Assembly (NCBI GenBank): GCA_903881535.1
Contig: CAIRTT010000335.1
Coordinates: forward strand, 1 to 14,540
Direction: 5' to 3'
DNA: 14,540 nucleotides
From: an uncultured Armatimonadota bacterium
Lineage (GTDB): Bacteria; Armatimonadota; Armatimonadia; Armatimonadales; Armatimonadaceae
Shown: positions 1-6,783 of the stretch, in pieces
Layout of the letters: each line of letters begins with the position of its first letter
How positions within the stretch are numbered: the stretch's first letter is position 1
Position numbers and translations under genes: made by a program
Notes under the pieces: model-generated
Database searches by the model: none
What the model saw: the letters and a program-made list of their open reading frames with translations, nothing else
What the model was told of the DNA's origin: nothing

Positions 1-690
1 GGCACGGATGCCGCAGGTATCGCGAAAATCAATGCAAGCGGAACAGAAGCGCTCCTTTGTGCACTGGCAGGCCTGTCGCACCCGGTGATGGCCGTTTTGG
101 CATCGAGTGGCTATGTCTACGGAACGACGCCCGCATCTCCCGGCGCGGATGAAGACTTTCCCTTTAACCCAAGCGGCGCCTATGCCATCAGCAAGGCATC
201 CATGGAGCATGCGGCGCGGGTTATGGCATCGGAAAAGCTAAGAATCGTTGTTTCCCGCTCGTTCAACCACACCGGGCCGCTGCAGACGACAAAGTTTGTT
301 GTCCCTGCCTTTGCACAGCAGCTGGCGCAAATCGAGCACGGTGATCTTCCACCTGTGGTGAAGGTTGGCAACCTCGATGCGCTGCGTGACTTTTTGCCCG
401 TCACGGATGTCGTTGATGCATACTGCAAAATGTTGATGCTTGATGAGCCATACACCGTTTTGAATGTCTCCAGCGGTGTTGCTGTCTCAGTGCGCGACCT
501 CTTGGATGGTCTCATTAACATCGCACGCGTACCCGTTACGGTGGAATTGGATCCGGCACGCCTGCGGGCATCCGATGTCCCATGTAGTGTAGGGAACCCG
601 GCGAAGGCAAAGCAGCTGTTAGGTTGGGAGCCTGCTGGCGATATTGCCACGATGCTCTCCACGACGCTCGCATATTGGCGCTGCCAATAA
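1..690 (+). CDS. rmd: GDP-6-deoxy-4-keto-hexose reductase, SDR family (5' end missing)
   Basis: This is an extended short-chain dehydrogenase whose reading frame is open from base 1, so its start and the Rossmann glycine motif lie upstream; 229 residues remain. Visible landmarks are an N-A-S-G-T helix, the ASSGYVYG strand with the catalytic Ser region, the catalytic YAISK (YxxxK) motif, and the FNHTGP, VGNLDALRDF and DPARLRASDVP blocks. These last blocks match GDP-6-deoxy-D-lyxo-4-hexulose reductase (Rmd), which makes GDP-D-rhamnose from the GMD product; a closely related GDP- or dTDP-sugar epimerase is the alternative. The C-terminal LLGWEP...AYWR ending is typical and complete. It lies 22 bases before the aldo/keto reductase, so the two are probably co-transcribed. 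A cytoplasmic role in making a surface-polysaccharide sugar is inferred. Confidence 0.82.
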   Translation, partial: GTDAAGIAKINASGTEALLCALAGLSHPVMAVLASSGYVYGTTPASPGADEDFPFNPSGAYAISKASMEHAARVMASEKLRIVVSRSFNHTGPLQTTKFVVPAFAQQLAQIEHGDLPPVVKVGNLDALRDFLPVTDVVDAYCKMLMLDEPYTVLNVSSGVAVSVRDLLDGLINIARVPVTVELDPARLRASDVPCSVGNPAKAKQLLGWEPAGDIATMLSTTLAYWRCQ

Positions 691-712
691 CTTGGTTGAT
701 AAGGATAGAAGA

Positions 713-1693
713 ATGCAAACCCGTTCATTTGATGGCATCCCGGTAGGTGAAGTTGGTCTTGGTTGCTGGCAGATCGGTGGAAGCTGGGCCCATGTCGAGG
801 AAGACGATGCACTCGCAATCCTTCGGGCGGCTTACGCGGCGGGTGTCACATTTTTCGATACCGCGGATGTTTATGGAGCCGGGCGCTCCGAGCGCCTGAT
901 TGCCCGTTGGATCGCTGCGGATGCACCGCAAGGCATCTTTGTCGCAACCAAGCAGGGGCGCTTCTCGCCTCCAGGCTGGCCGGATAACTGGACACTTGAT
1001 GCGATGCGGCAGCACATCAATGCAAGCTGTGAACGCCTCAATGTCGCGTCTCTGGACCTCTTGCAGCTGCACTGCATCCCAACCGATGCCCTCCGCGAGG
1101 GAACAGTCTTCGATCATCTCCGGACGCTTCAGGCTGAAGGGCTGATCAAGCGCTTTGGCGCAAGCGTTGAGAGCATCGAGGAAGCGGAAATCTGCATGGC
1201 TCAGCCCGGTCTTGTCAGCCTGCAAATCCTCTTTAATGTCCTTCGCCAGCGCCCCGTCTGGCAGCTGTTCGACAAAGCACAGGCAAATGGCACATCCCTG
1301 ATTGTTCGACTGCCACTCGCTAGCGGATTACTTTCAGGCAAAATGACCAAGCAAACGGCATTTGGGGATGACGACCACCGAAACTTCAACCGGGATGGCG
1401 CAGCGTTCAATGTTGGCGAGACGTTCTCCGGGCTACCCTACGATGCAGCTATCGATTTGGTGGATGCCCTCCGACCGCATGTTCCAGAGGACATGACGAT
1501 GGCACAATTCGCGATGCGTTGGATTCTCGACCATCCGGCAGTGACCGTGGTCATTCCTGGAGCAAGCCGCCCGGACCAGGTTGCATCGAATGTGAGCGCA
1601 TCAACGCTCAACAGCCTTCCCGCCGAGCTGCATGCAGCGCTTGAAGCATGGTACCGGGCGGATGTTGATCATCTCGTCCGAGGGCCTTATTAG
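713..1693 (+). CDS. Aldo/keto reductase
   Basis: A 326-residue NADPH-dependent aldo/keto reductase (TIM barrel). The tetrad of the family is visible: Asp in FDTADVYG, the Tyr four residues later, Lys in ATKQG and His in LQLHC. The C-terminal part has the cofactor-binding region ending in VVIPGASRPDQVASN, typical of the AKR families that act on sugars or aldehydes. The frame is open from 644, but that would overlap the upstream gene; ATG 713 is preferred because AAGGA at 701-705 lies 7 bases before it and the protein then begins at the usual first strand (QTRSFDGIPVGEVGLGCWQIGG). It probably shares a transcript with the rmd-like gene and ends before a hairpin at 1736-1755. The substrate cannot be read from the sequence. 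Confidence 0.92.
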   Translation: MQTRSFDGIPVGEVGLGCWQIGGSWAHVEEDDALAILRAAYAAGVTFFDTADVYGAGRSERLIARWIAADAPQGIFVATKQGRFSPPGWPDNWTLDAMRQHINASCERLNVASLDLLQLHCIPTDALREGTVFDHLRTLQAEGLIKRFGASVESIEEAEICMAQPGLVSLQILFNVLRQRPVWQLFDKAQANGTSLIVRLPLASGLLSGKMTKQTAFGDDDHRNFNRDGAAFNVGETFSGLPYDAAIDLVDALRPHVPEDMTMAQFAMRWILDHPAVTVVIPGASRPDQVASNVSASTLNSLPAELHAALEAWYRADVDHLVRGPY

Positions 1694-1735
1694 ATCGTCA
1701 CGGGACGCTTCGGCACTACTAACGGAATGTTATAG

Positions 1736-1755
1736 GCCCGGTGATTGTACCGGGC
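1736..1755 (+). terminator. Hairpin after aldo/keto reductase, possible terminator
   Basis: Perfect 7-bp stem GCCCGGT / ACCGGGC around a 6-base loop. It is followed by ACTTT, so the U-tract is poor. The putative -35 element of the pyruvate kinase promoter (TTGTAC, 1745-1750) sits in the loop and 3' arm, so terminator and promoter overlap physically. Confidence 0.5.
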
Positions 1756-1773
1756 ACTTTGCATCGCTATAAT
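1745..1773 (+). promoter_or_regulatory. Sigma-70-type promoter of pyk, leaderless arrangement
   Basis: A perfect -10 hexamer TATAAT is at 1768-1773, 17 bases after a weak -35 (TTGTAC, 1745-1750). The ATG of pyruvate kinase begins only five bases after the -10 box, at the position expected for the transcription start itself. No Shine-Dalgarno sequence can fit, so a leaderless mRNA is inferred. Confidence 0.7.
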
Positions 1774-1778
1774 CAGCT

Positions 1779-3230
1779 ATGACAGGCTCCATATCGGCAT
1801 CCCCATGCTACGGCAAACGCCGCACAAAAATAGTTTGCACACTGGGCCCGGCGGTGGACTCTTTGGATGCCATCGAGCGGCTGATTCGCTGCGGCATGGA
1901 TGTCGCCCGTCTCAACTTTTCACACGGTAAAGCCGAGGACCAGCGCCAGCGGCTTGAGTGGGTTCGGGATGCATCCAAACGCCTTGGCCGTGAAGTCGCC
2001 ATCATGCAGGACCTCTGCGGACCAAAAATCCGACTTGGTGACCTCGCGGATGGCGTTGCTGTCACGGCGGGTCAGACGGTAATCTTCGATGCGACCCTGA
2101 CCACTGTTGTTGGAGACCGTATTCCGCTTCCTGTCCCTGAGTTGCTGATGGTCCTGAAGGCAGGTAACCGCCTGATGATTGACGATGGCAACCTCGAGTT
2201 CACCGTCTCAGCCGTTGGAGGGACGTGGGTTGCGACGGTTGCATCCACGGATGGTCTCCTCAAATCCCGCAAAGGGGTTTCGGCTCCAGGCGTTCGCATT
2301 GATGTCCCAAGCCTAAGTGAAAAAGACATTGAAGATGCTCGATTTGGCCTCTCCATTGGTGTGGATGCGATTGCGATGTCCTTTGTCCGCGACCCAGCGG
2401 ACATCTACACATTGCGGACGCTCACGGCTAACAAAGTGCCGCTCATCGCGAAAATCGAAATGGCTGAGGCGGTTGAGAAGCTTACCGAAATCGTGAAGGT
2501 CTCGGATGGCATCATGGTTGCGCGTGGAGACCTCGGTGTTGAAATGCCTTTTGAGCAGCTGGCGGTTGTGCAGAAGGAAATTATTTCCGCCTGTAACCGT
2601 GCCGGCAAACCTGTTATTACCGCAACGCAAATGCTTGACTCGATGATAGAGCGACCACGTCCAACTCGTGCAGAAGTCACCGACATCGCCAATGCCGTCC
2701 TTGATGGCACGGATGCCCTGATGCTAAGCGGTGAGACATCGGTTGGGTCCTTCCCGTTTGCGGCTGTCGAAACGATGGCCAAGGTTGCGGTAGCGACCGA
2801 GTCGCGCTTTGACTACGATGCGGCGTTAATACTTGCCCACCAGCGGTTTGGGAAGGCATCCCTTACAGATGCCGTCTCCGATGCTGCGACATCGATAGCT
2901 GAAGATATGGGTGCTGTCGCTATTTTGTGTGGCACCAGTACGGGGAGTACTGCCCGTGCTGTAGCAAAGTTCCGCCCCCGTGCAAAGGTTGTAGCGCTCA
3001 CGGAAAGACGGTCGACGGCACGCTTTATGGCGTTTGTTCGTGGTGTTGAGACGATATTGGTTGAGCCTGTGGACTCAACAGATAGTCTCCTGCGCCAGGC
3101 TGCTGAACAAGCTGTTGCAAATGATGTTTGCTCAAATGGCGATTGTGTTGTCATAATCGCTGGGGCACCTGTTGGAGTAACAGGATCCACCAATCTTATA
3201 AAGGTACATCGAATTGGCGACCCGATCTAA
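1779..3230 (+). CDS. pyk: Pyruvate kinase
   Basis: A full-length 483-residue pyruvate kinase, which converts phosphoenolpyruvate and ADP into pyruvate and ATP in the last step of glycolysis. The N-terminal barrel begins KIVCTLGPAVDS and carries MDVARLNFSHG with its substrate-binding Arg and Asn. The signature strand holding the catalytic Lys is PLIAKIEMAEAVE, followed by the metal- and substrate-binding VARGDLGVEMP, ITATQMLDSM and DALMLSGETSVGSFP. The C-terminal third (about 345-483) is the usual alpha/beta domain. Start ATG 1779 gives about 14 extra residues before the conserved core; it coincides with the predicted transcription start (TATAAT at 1768), and no ribosome-binding site is present. 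The next gene starts 17 bases before its stop, implying a two-gene operon. Confidence 0.97.
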   Translation: MTGSISASPCYGKRRTKIVCTLGPAVDSLDAIERLIRCGMDVARLNFSHGKAEDQRQRLEWVRDASKRLGREVAIMQDLCGPKIRLGDLADGVAVTAGQTVIFDATLTTVVGDRIPLPVPELLMVLKAGNRLMIDDGNLEFTVSAVGGTWVATVASTDGLLKSRKGVSAPGVRIDVPSLSEKDIEDARFGLSIGVDAIAMSFVRDPADIYTLRTLTANKVPLIAKIEMAEAVEKLTEIVKVSDGIMVARGDLGVEMPFEQLAVVQKEIISACNRAGKPVITATQMLDSMIERPRPTRAEVTDIANAVLDGTDALMLSGETSVGSFPFAAVETMAKVAVATESRFDYDAALILAHQRFGKASLTDAVSDAATSIAEDMGAVAILCGTSTGSTARAVAKFRPRAKVVALTERRSTARFMAFVRGVETILVEPVDSTDSLLRQAAEQAVANDVCSNGDCVVIIAGAPVGVTGSTNLIKVHRIGDPI

Positions 3231-3633
3231 ATCATCCCCCCGCAAGGCAACCCAATCAAAATCCCGGACGCTTCGGCGTGACCCGCAGGATGTCCTGATT
3301 CGAAATGTTATTGGTGTTTTGGCCTTCGCATTCTTCGGCTTATTTGTGGTCCGTCCAGCGATTGAGCCAGTTAAGATTGTGCTGCGTTACCAAAATCTGT
3401 TAAATGAACAGCAAGCGGAAGGCAAGCGGCTGCGTCAGCAAAACAATGCTCTGGCTCAGCGCGTGGCGTGGTTGAAAACCCGTGAGGGAGCTGAGGTCCT
3501 TGCACGTGAGAGTGGGTATCACGCGCCGAACGAGGAAGCGTTTCACATTAAGAAGGGACCACGGTCTCTATCGAGCCTGATGCCTACGACGGATAGGATT
3601 CAACCAAGCGCATTACCCAAACCGATTCAGTAG
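3214..3633 (+). CDS. FtsB/DivIC-like septum formation initiator
   Basis: A 139-residue single-pass membrane protein. The basic N-terminus (about 1-30, rich in K, R and S) is followed by a hydrophobic segment near residues 33-52 (VIGVLAFAFFGLFVV) and then a coiled coil at about 60-100 (LRYQNLLNEQQAEGKRLRQQNNALAQR). The post-coil REGAEVLARESGYHAPNEEAFHI is the DivIC/FtsB 'ExxAR...LGY...GE' region. Such proteins link the cell-division proteins FtsL and FtsQ at the septum. The start is TTG 3214, preceded by AAAGG at 3200-3204, and overlaps the end of pyk by 17 bases; no alternative ATG exists before the coil. Its last ~14 codons are repeated at 3679-3719, beyond the stop codon. Family assignment is by architecture and motif and is fairly safe; the exact orthologue is not. 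Confidence 0.8.
   Translation: MATRSKSSPRKATQSKSRTLRRDPQDVLIRNVIGVLAFAFFGLFVVRPAIEPVKIVLRYQNLLNEQQAEGKRLRQQNNALAQRVAWLKTREGAEVLARESGYHAPNEEAFHIKKGPRSLSSLMPTTDRIQPSALPKPIQ
3553..3593 (+). repeat. Direct repeat, copy 1 (3' end of FtsB/DivIC-like gene)
   Basis: The first 35 bases (3553-3587) are identical to 3679-3713, and 40 of 41 bases match overall. This copy lies inside the coding region and encodes the GPRSLSSLMPTTDR segment. Confidence 0.9.
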
Positions 3634-3678
3634 GTGTTTTGGTTAGTTCTCTCCGAGCAACAAGGGCGGTGAGAAGAA

Positions 3679-3719
3679 AAGGGACCACGGTCTCTATCGA
3701 GCCTGATGCCTACTACGGA
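3679..3719 (+). repeat. Direct repeat, copy 2 (downstream of FtsB/DivIC-like stop)
   Basis: Second copy of the gene's 3' segment, offset by exactly 126 bases and therefore in the same frame. It would read GPRSLSSLMPTTDRI, and the base changes near its end (ACG/ACT, GAT/GAC, AGG/CGC, ATT/ATC) are all synonymous. After that the copies diverge, with about 15 bases missing here, although a short ACCCAAACC match persists. It is not expressed as part of the upstream protein. Confidence 0.9.
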
Positions 3720-3748
3720 CCGCATCACCCAAACCTACATGAGAAAAC

Positions 3749-3773
3749 GGCTGCTAACTAGCGTTGTAGCAGC
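3749..3773 (-). terminator. Hairpin terminator at the end of the M24 peptidase gene, possibly bidirectional
   Basis: A perfect 8-bp stem GGCTGCTA / TAGCAGCC with a 9-base loop. On the minus strand it overlaps the last codons and stop of the peptidase gene and is followed by GTTTTCTC, a short U-tract. On the plus strand the tail (ACATTTCTGTTT) is weaker, but it may also stop the pyk operon. Confidence 0.65.
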
Positions 3774-4951
3774 CACATTTCTGTTTGACGTACGGTCAAA
3801 AATTCACAGCCAGTAGCGGTGACAATAACCATTTCTTCAATGCTGACGATACCAGCATGGGGAAGCTCAATCCCGAGCTCCAACGTATAGACCTCACGTG
3901 CCTCAACGAAGCCGTCAGGGGCATTGCCATAGCGCTCCCATTGGGGACCTAGAAGCGTTCCGCCATCATGGGCGAAACGTCCAACCTGATGTCCTACTGC
4001 GTGCATGTATTCAGGATAGCCAGCAGCCACAATCGCTTCCCGTGCTGCCGCATCTACCATCCAACCTTGCACACCCGGACGGAGGACAGCCGCTGCGGCA
4101 TCGATGGCACTGACCACCGCTGCCATCGCATGCTGGATGTGTTCTGGGACATAGGTGCCAACATACCAGCAGCGCTGGATATCGCTCGAGTAGTTTCGCG
4201 TTGCAACACCGAGGTCGATGTGCAGGATGTGCCCATGGCCTAAGGCAATCTGGTTGGATGGCAAGCCGTGACCGGCCTGGCTGTCAGGGCCACAGTTGAC
4301 AATTGGATTGCCTGCACGCTCCCAGCCGTAGCCGTAACCACGCTCATCAATCAGCGTCTGTATTCCACGATAGATTTGGTACTCAGTCATCCCGACTTGG
4401 ACAAATGTGGATGTCAACCAATCGAAGATACCTTCCGTGACCTGAATGGCATCCTGAATGGCATCCAGCTCGGATTCCGTCTTCTGCGCGCGCAGAGGGA
4501 TAACGACATCCGATGCGCTGACCAGACATCCGGCAAAGCGTGTATCTTCGAGCATCGATGACAGCAAATGAAACATCCCAAGGGTGATGCCATCGGCTTT
4601 ATCATCCCATTCACAGGTGTTGATGCCGATGCGCGGCTTGGCAACGGATGTCGGAATCGTCAGCTCGAGGACGGCTACAAGGCGGTCTTTGATCGAATGG
4701 ACATACGGTACGACCTGATTCCAGCCGCCGAGCTGGCGGATGGCATCCGCATCGTAGTTACCCACAACCGCAAACGTCATCCCGGATTTTGAGACGATGA
4801 ATGCGCTCTGCCACGTCATCCCGAAATCACAAATCAGAGGCAGTACCGGGTCACAGAGCGCCGTTGTCTCCCGGACAAATGTTAGCCAAACATCCAGGTC
4901 GCTGACGGCGACGAGGCGGCGGGCCTGGTCCAGCTTTTCAAGATGAATCAT
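3758..4951 (-). CDS. M24 family metallopeptidase (Xaa-Pro peptidase/creatinase-like)
   Basis: A 397-residue protein with the two-domain layout of Xaa-Pro dipeptidases and aminopeptidase P. It has an N-terminal creatinase-type domain (about 1-155) and a C-terminal pita-bread domain (about 160-397). All five metal ligands are visible: Asp246 (HIDLG), Asp257 (SSDIQR), His321 (VGHQVGR), Glu358 (TLELG) and Glu372 (SIEEM), so it should be catalytically intact. Likely cytoplasmic, as no signal peptide is seen. Its ATG overlaps the TGA of the polyphosphate glucokinase gene in an ATGA junction (4948-4951), indicating translational coupling. The frequent DG/GN replacement of the usual ExG glycine at the fourth ligand (ELG) is mild. 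The exact substrate (X-Pro peptides or another amide) is not determined. Confidence 0.9.
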   Translation of the reverse strand: MIHLEKLDQARRLVAVSDLDVWLTFVRETTALCDPVLPLICDFGMTWQSAFIVSKSGMTFAVVGNYDADAIRQLGGWNQVVPYVHSIKDRLVAVLELTIPTSVAKPRIGINTCEWDDKADGITLGMFHLLSSMLEDTRFAGCLVSASDVVIPLRAQKTESELDAIQDAIQVTEGIFDWLTSTFVQVGMTEYQIYRGIQTLIDERGYGYGWERAGNPIVNCGPDSQAGHGLPSNQIALGHGHILHIDLGVATRNYSSDIQRCWYVGTYVPEHIQHAMAAVVSAIDAAAAVLRPGVQGWMVDAAAREAIVAAGYPEYMHAVGHQVGRFAHDGGTLLGPQWERYGNAPDGFVEAREVYTLELGIELPHAGIVSIEEMVIVTATGCEFLTVRQTEMWLLQR

Positions 4952-5754
4952 TTCGCGTGTAGTGCGGCACCGACAATTCCCGCATCATTGAGGAAATTTG
5001 CTGTGACGATAGGTGTGCGCAGCGTGAAGAACGGGAAGAACCTGTCACTCTTCTTGCTGACCCCTCCGCCAATAATAAAGAGGTCGGGCCAGACGAGGTC
5101 TTCGATGGTGTGGAGGACGCGGTCAACCCGCTTACCCCACTTGTCCCACTTGAGGTCTTCGCGCTCTCGGGCGGCATCGGATGCCCACGATTCTGCATTT
5201 TTGCCACCAACTTCAACATGGCCAAACTCCATATTGGGGAGCAGCTTGCCGTTGAAAAAGAAGGCGGAGCCGATACCGGTGCCGAGGGTGATCATGATGA
5301 CAAAGCCCGGGTGGTCTTTTCCCGCACCAAAGGTGATCTCAGCGAGGCCAGCGACATCTGCATCGTTGCCGATACAAACCTTCGGGCTGCCTGTCGCGGC
5401 TGCAATCAGCTTGGATGCGTCGACATCCACCCATGAGTCATCGACATTTGCTGCCGTTTTGACAACGCCATCTTTAATGACGCCAGGGAAGCCGACGCCG
5501 ATGGGACCGGTCCAGTTAAAATGTTCCGCAATTTGAGCGACGACAGCAGCGACGGCCTCTGGGGTAGCCGGTTGCGGAGTTTCGATGCGGAAACGCTCAG
5601 CGAGCAGCTCTCCGGTGGTGACATCGACCAGAGCGCCCTTGACACCAGAACCACCAATATCGATGCCCAACACTTGTGTGACTTGCTCGCCACTGCTTGG
5701 GGATGCTTGTGGTGCCGTCGTAGTTGTGGGAGCTGTAAACGTCTCGTCCGCCAT
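4948..5754 (-). CDS. ppgK: Polyphosphate glucokinase (ROK family)
   Basis: Predicted polyphosphate--glucose phosphotransferase, which phosphorylates glucose using inorganic polyphosphate (often ATP too). A phosphate-binding DIGGSGVKG is near residues 32-40, with FPGVIKDGVVKTAANVD, catalytic Asp131 in GNDADVAG, and LGTGIGSAFFFNGKLLPNMEFGHVEV. The region after it (DAAREREDLKWDKWGKRVDR, PDLFIIGGGVSKKSDRFFP) is characteristic of PpgK, and the zinc-binding cysteine motif of other ROK kinases is absent, as expected for this subfamily. The chosen ATG 5754 has AGGAG about 7 bases upstream; the frame continues to an ATG at 5781 without such a site. From 5754 the protein is 268 residues, with a Thr/Ala/Pro-rich N-terminal extension of about 25 residues before the core. 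It is the first gene of a pair with the M24 peptidase. Confidence 0.93.
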   Translation of the reverse strand: MADETFTAPTTTTAPQASPSSGEQVTQVLGIDIGGSGVKGALVDVTTGELLAERFRIETPQPATPEAVAAVVAQIAEHFNWTGPIGVGFPGVIKDGVVKTAANVDDSWVDVDASKLIAAATGSPKVCIGNDADVAGLAEITFGAGKDHPGFVIMITLGTGIGSAFFFNGKLLPNMEFGHVEVGGKNAESWASDAAREREDLKWDKWGKRVDRVLHTIEDLVWPDLFIIGGGVSKKSDRFFPFFTLRTPIVTANFLNDAGIVGAALHAK

Positions 5755-5769
5755 AGCGAATCTCCTGGA

Positions 5770-5798
5770 GTCTGACATCATCCAGACGAAAATGTCTG
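5770..5798 (-). repeat. Three mutually complementary 5-base arms in the ppgK leader
   Basis: GTCTG (5770-5774), CAGAC (5783-5787) and GTCTG (5794-5798) can form either of two exclusive short hairpins in the predicted ppgK 5' leader. The stems are only 5 bp, so this could be chance or an operator rather than a switch. Confidence 0.3.
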
Positions 5799-5807
5799 AT
5801 GCCGTGC

Positions 5808-5836
5808 ATCATACATCGGATGCTTACCGGGTTAAC
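5808..5836 (-). promoter_or_regulatory. Candidate sigma-70 promoter for ppgK and M24 peptidase
   Basis: On the minus strand a good -10 (TATGAT, 5813-5808) follows a poor -35 (GTTAAC, 5836-5831) at 17-base spacing, giving a leader of about 47 bases before the AGGAG and ATG 5754. Based on motif matching only. Confidence 0.45.
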
Positions 5837-5885
5837 ACTGCCCATCCGCGTATTTGCCGTCTGGCAGATACAATGCGCCGTGGAA

Positions 5886-6623
5886 ATGAGCGGTCAAACA
5901 CAGCCAATACCAACAAGCAAGCCGCTATTAACGGTTGCTGTACCCGTGTTTAACGAGCTGGCAACCCTGCTTGAAATCCACCAGCGCATCCTCAGCGTTC
6001 CGCTTGACATCGAGATTCTCTATGTCGATGACGGTTCAACAGATGGCAGTCGCGAGGTTCTGATGCAGCAAATTGCGGGATCCGATGCGCGGGTGCGTGT
6101 TGTCCTGCACGATGTCAATCAAGGCAAAGGCGCGGCGATTATGACTGCGATAAAGCATGCATCCGGTGAGCTATTCATCGTCCAGGATGCTGACCTCGAG
6201 TACGAACCGCTTGACTATTTGTCGCTGGTGAAAGTCTTCGATGCACCGGTTGTTCAGGTTGTTTATGGCAGCCGCTTCCTAAAGCGCCGGCATCCAGAAC
6301 ACATGAAGCTCACAAACTGGCTTGCCAACCGCATCCTGACGATTACGACCAATGTATTGATACCGGGTGCGCGCATTACGGATGAAGCAACATGCTACAA
6401 GGTCTTCCGCACGGAAATGCTGAAGCTGGTGCCACTCCACGCAAGGCGGTTTGATTTCTGCCCTGAGATCACGATGAAGGTCCTTAGGCGAGGGCATGTT
6501 ATCCACGAGGTGCCTATTGGCTACTCGGCGCGGACTGAGGCCCAGGGCAAAAAAATCAAGTGGACGGATGCATTTGATGCGTTTAGCGCGCTGCTGCGCT
6601 ACCGCTTCTCCCGTGATTATTGA
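5886..6623 (+). CDS. Family 2 glycosyltransferase (dolichyl/undecaprenyl-phosphate sugar synthase-like)
   Basis: A 245-residue GT-A fold transferase. It shows the opening strand LTVAVPVFNE, the nucleotide-binding DDGSTDGS, NQGKGAAIMTAI, the metal-binding DxD as QDADLEY, then VVYGSRF and the acceptor-side block TCYKVFR...RRFDFCPEITMKVLRRG. This order is that of polyprenyl-phosphate mannose/glucose synthases (DPM1-like), which load a sugar from a nucleotide donor onto a lipid carrier at the inner face of the membrane. No C-terminal membrane segments are present, so it is the soluble or peripheral type. ATG 5886 is chosen because it starts just before the conserved first strand; the frame is open to ATG 5799, which would add 29 residues without family support. 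No clear ribosome-binding site; a TACAAT is at 5869-5874. Transcribed away from ppgK. Confidence 0.88.
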   Translation: MSGQTQPIPTSKPLLTVAVPVFNELATLLEIHQRILSVPLDIEILYVDDGSTDGSREVLMQQIAGSDARVRVVLHDVNQGKGAAIMTAIKHASGELFIVQDADLEYEPLDYLSLVKVFDAPVVQVVYGSRFLKRRHPEHMKLTNWLANRILTITTNVLIPGARITDEATCYKVFRTEMLKLVPLHARRFDFCPEITMKVLRRGHVIHEVPIGYSARTEAQGKKIKWTDAFDAFSALLRYRFSRDY

Positions 6624-6640
6624 GCAGTGCTTCGTACTGC
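6624..6640. terminator. Small hairpin between converging genes
   Basis: GCAGT / ACTGC stem with a 7-base loop containing CTTCG, immediately after the glycosyltransferase stop codon. There is no U-tract on either strand, so termination by it is doubtful. Confidence 0.3.
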
Positions 6641-6783
6641 AATATACATCTAATAATAATAAATAGGTTTTAAAGCAATTCATTCATATTCATTGCTATA
6701 GATTGCATTCTTTTGTAACCATTCATATTAAATGTATGTATCTCTTTAATGCTGATATTTGTGTTAGTTAGTTGGTAGTTGTT
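6641..6783. other. AT-rich island covering the FGGY kinase tail and intergenic gap
   Basis: By count, bases 6641-6780 contain about 33 G or C in 140 (about 24%), against roughly 55% in the flanks. The stretch holds short A/T repeats (TAATAATAATA; TTCATATT twice) and no copy of the GGATG/CATCC word that is common elsewhere. It may be an insertion remnant or a former intergenic spacer now read as coding. Confidence 0.75.

Noticed and set aside
180..818. 212-codon open frame on the minus strand
   Set aside because: Fully opposite the rmd-like gene, with no recognisable domain and a Cys/Arg/Ser-rich composition typical of antisense frames.
4943..5536. 197-codon open frame on the plus strand
   Set aside because: Antisense to the ppgK gene, whose motifs are intact; Ser/Pro-rich and without a domain.
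5799..5885. Upstream ATG 5799 as start of the glycosyltransferase
   Set aside because: Adds 29 residues with no family similarity, lies in the promoter region of the divergent ppgK gene, and has no ribosome-binding site.
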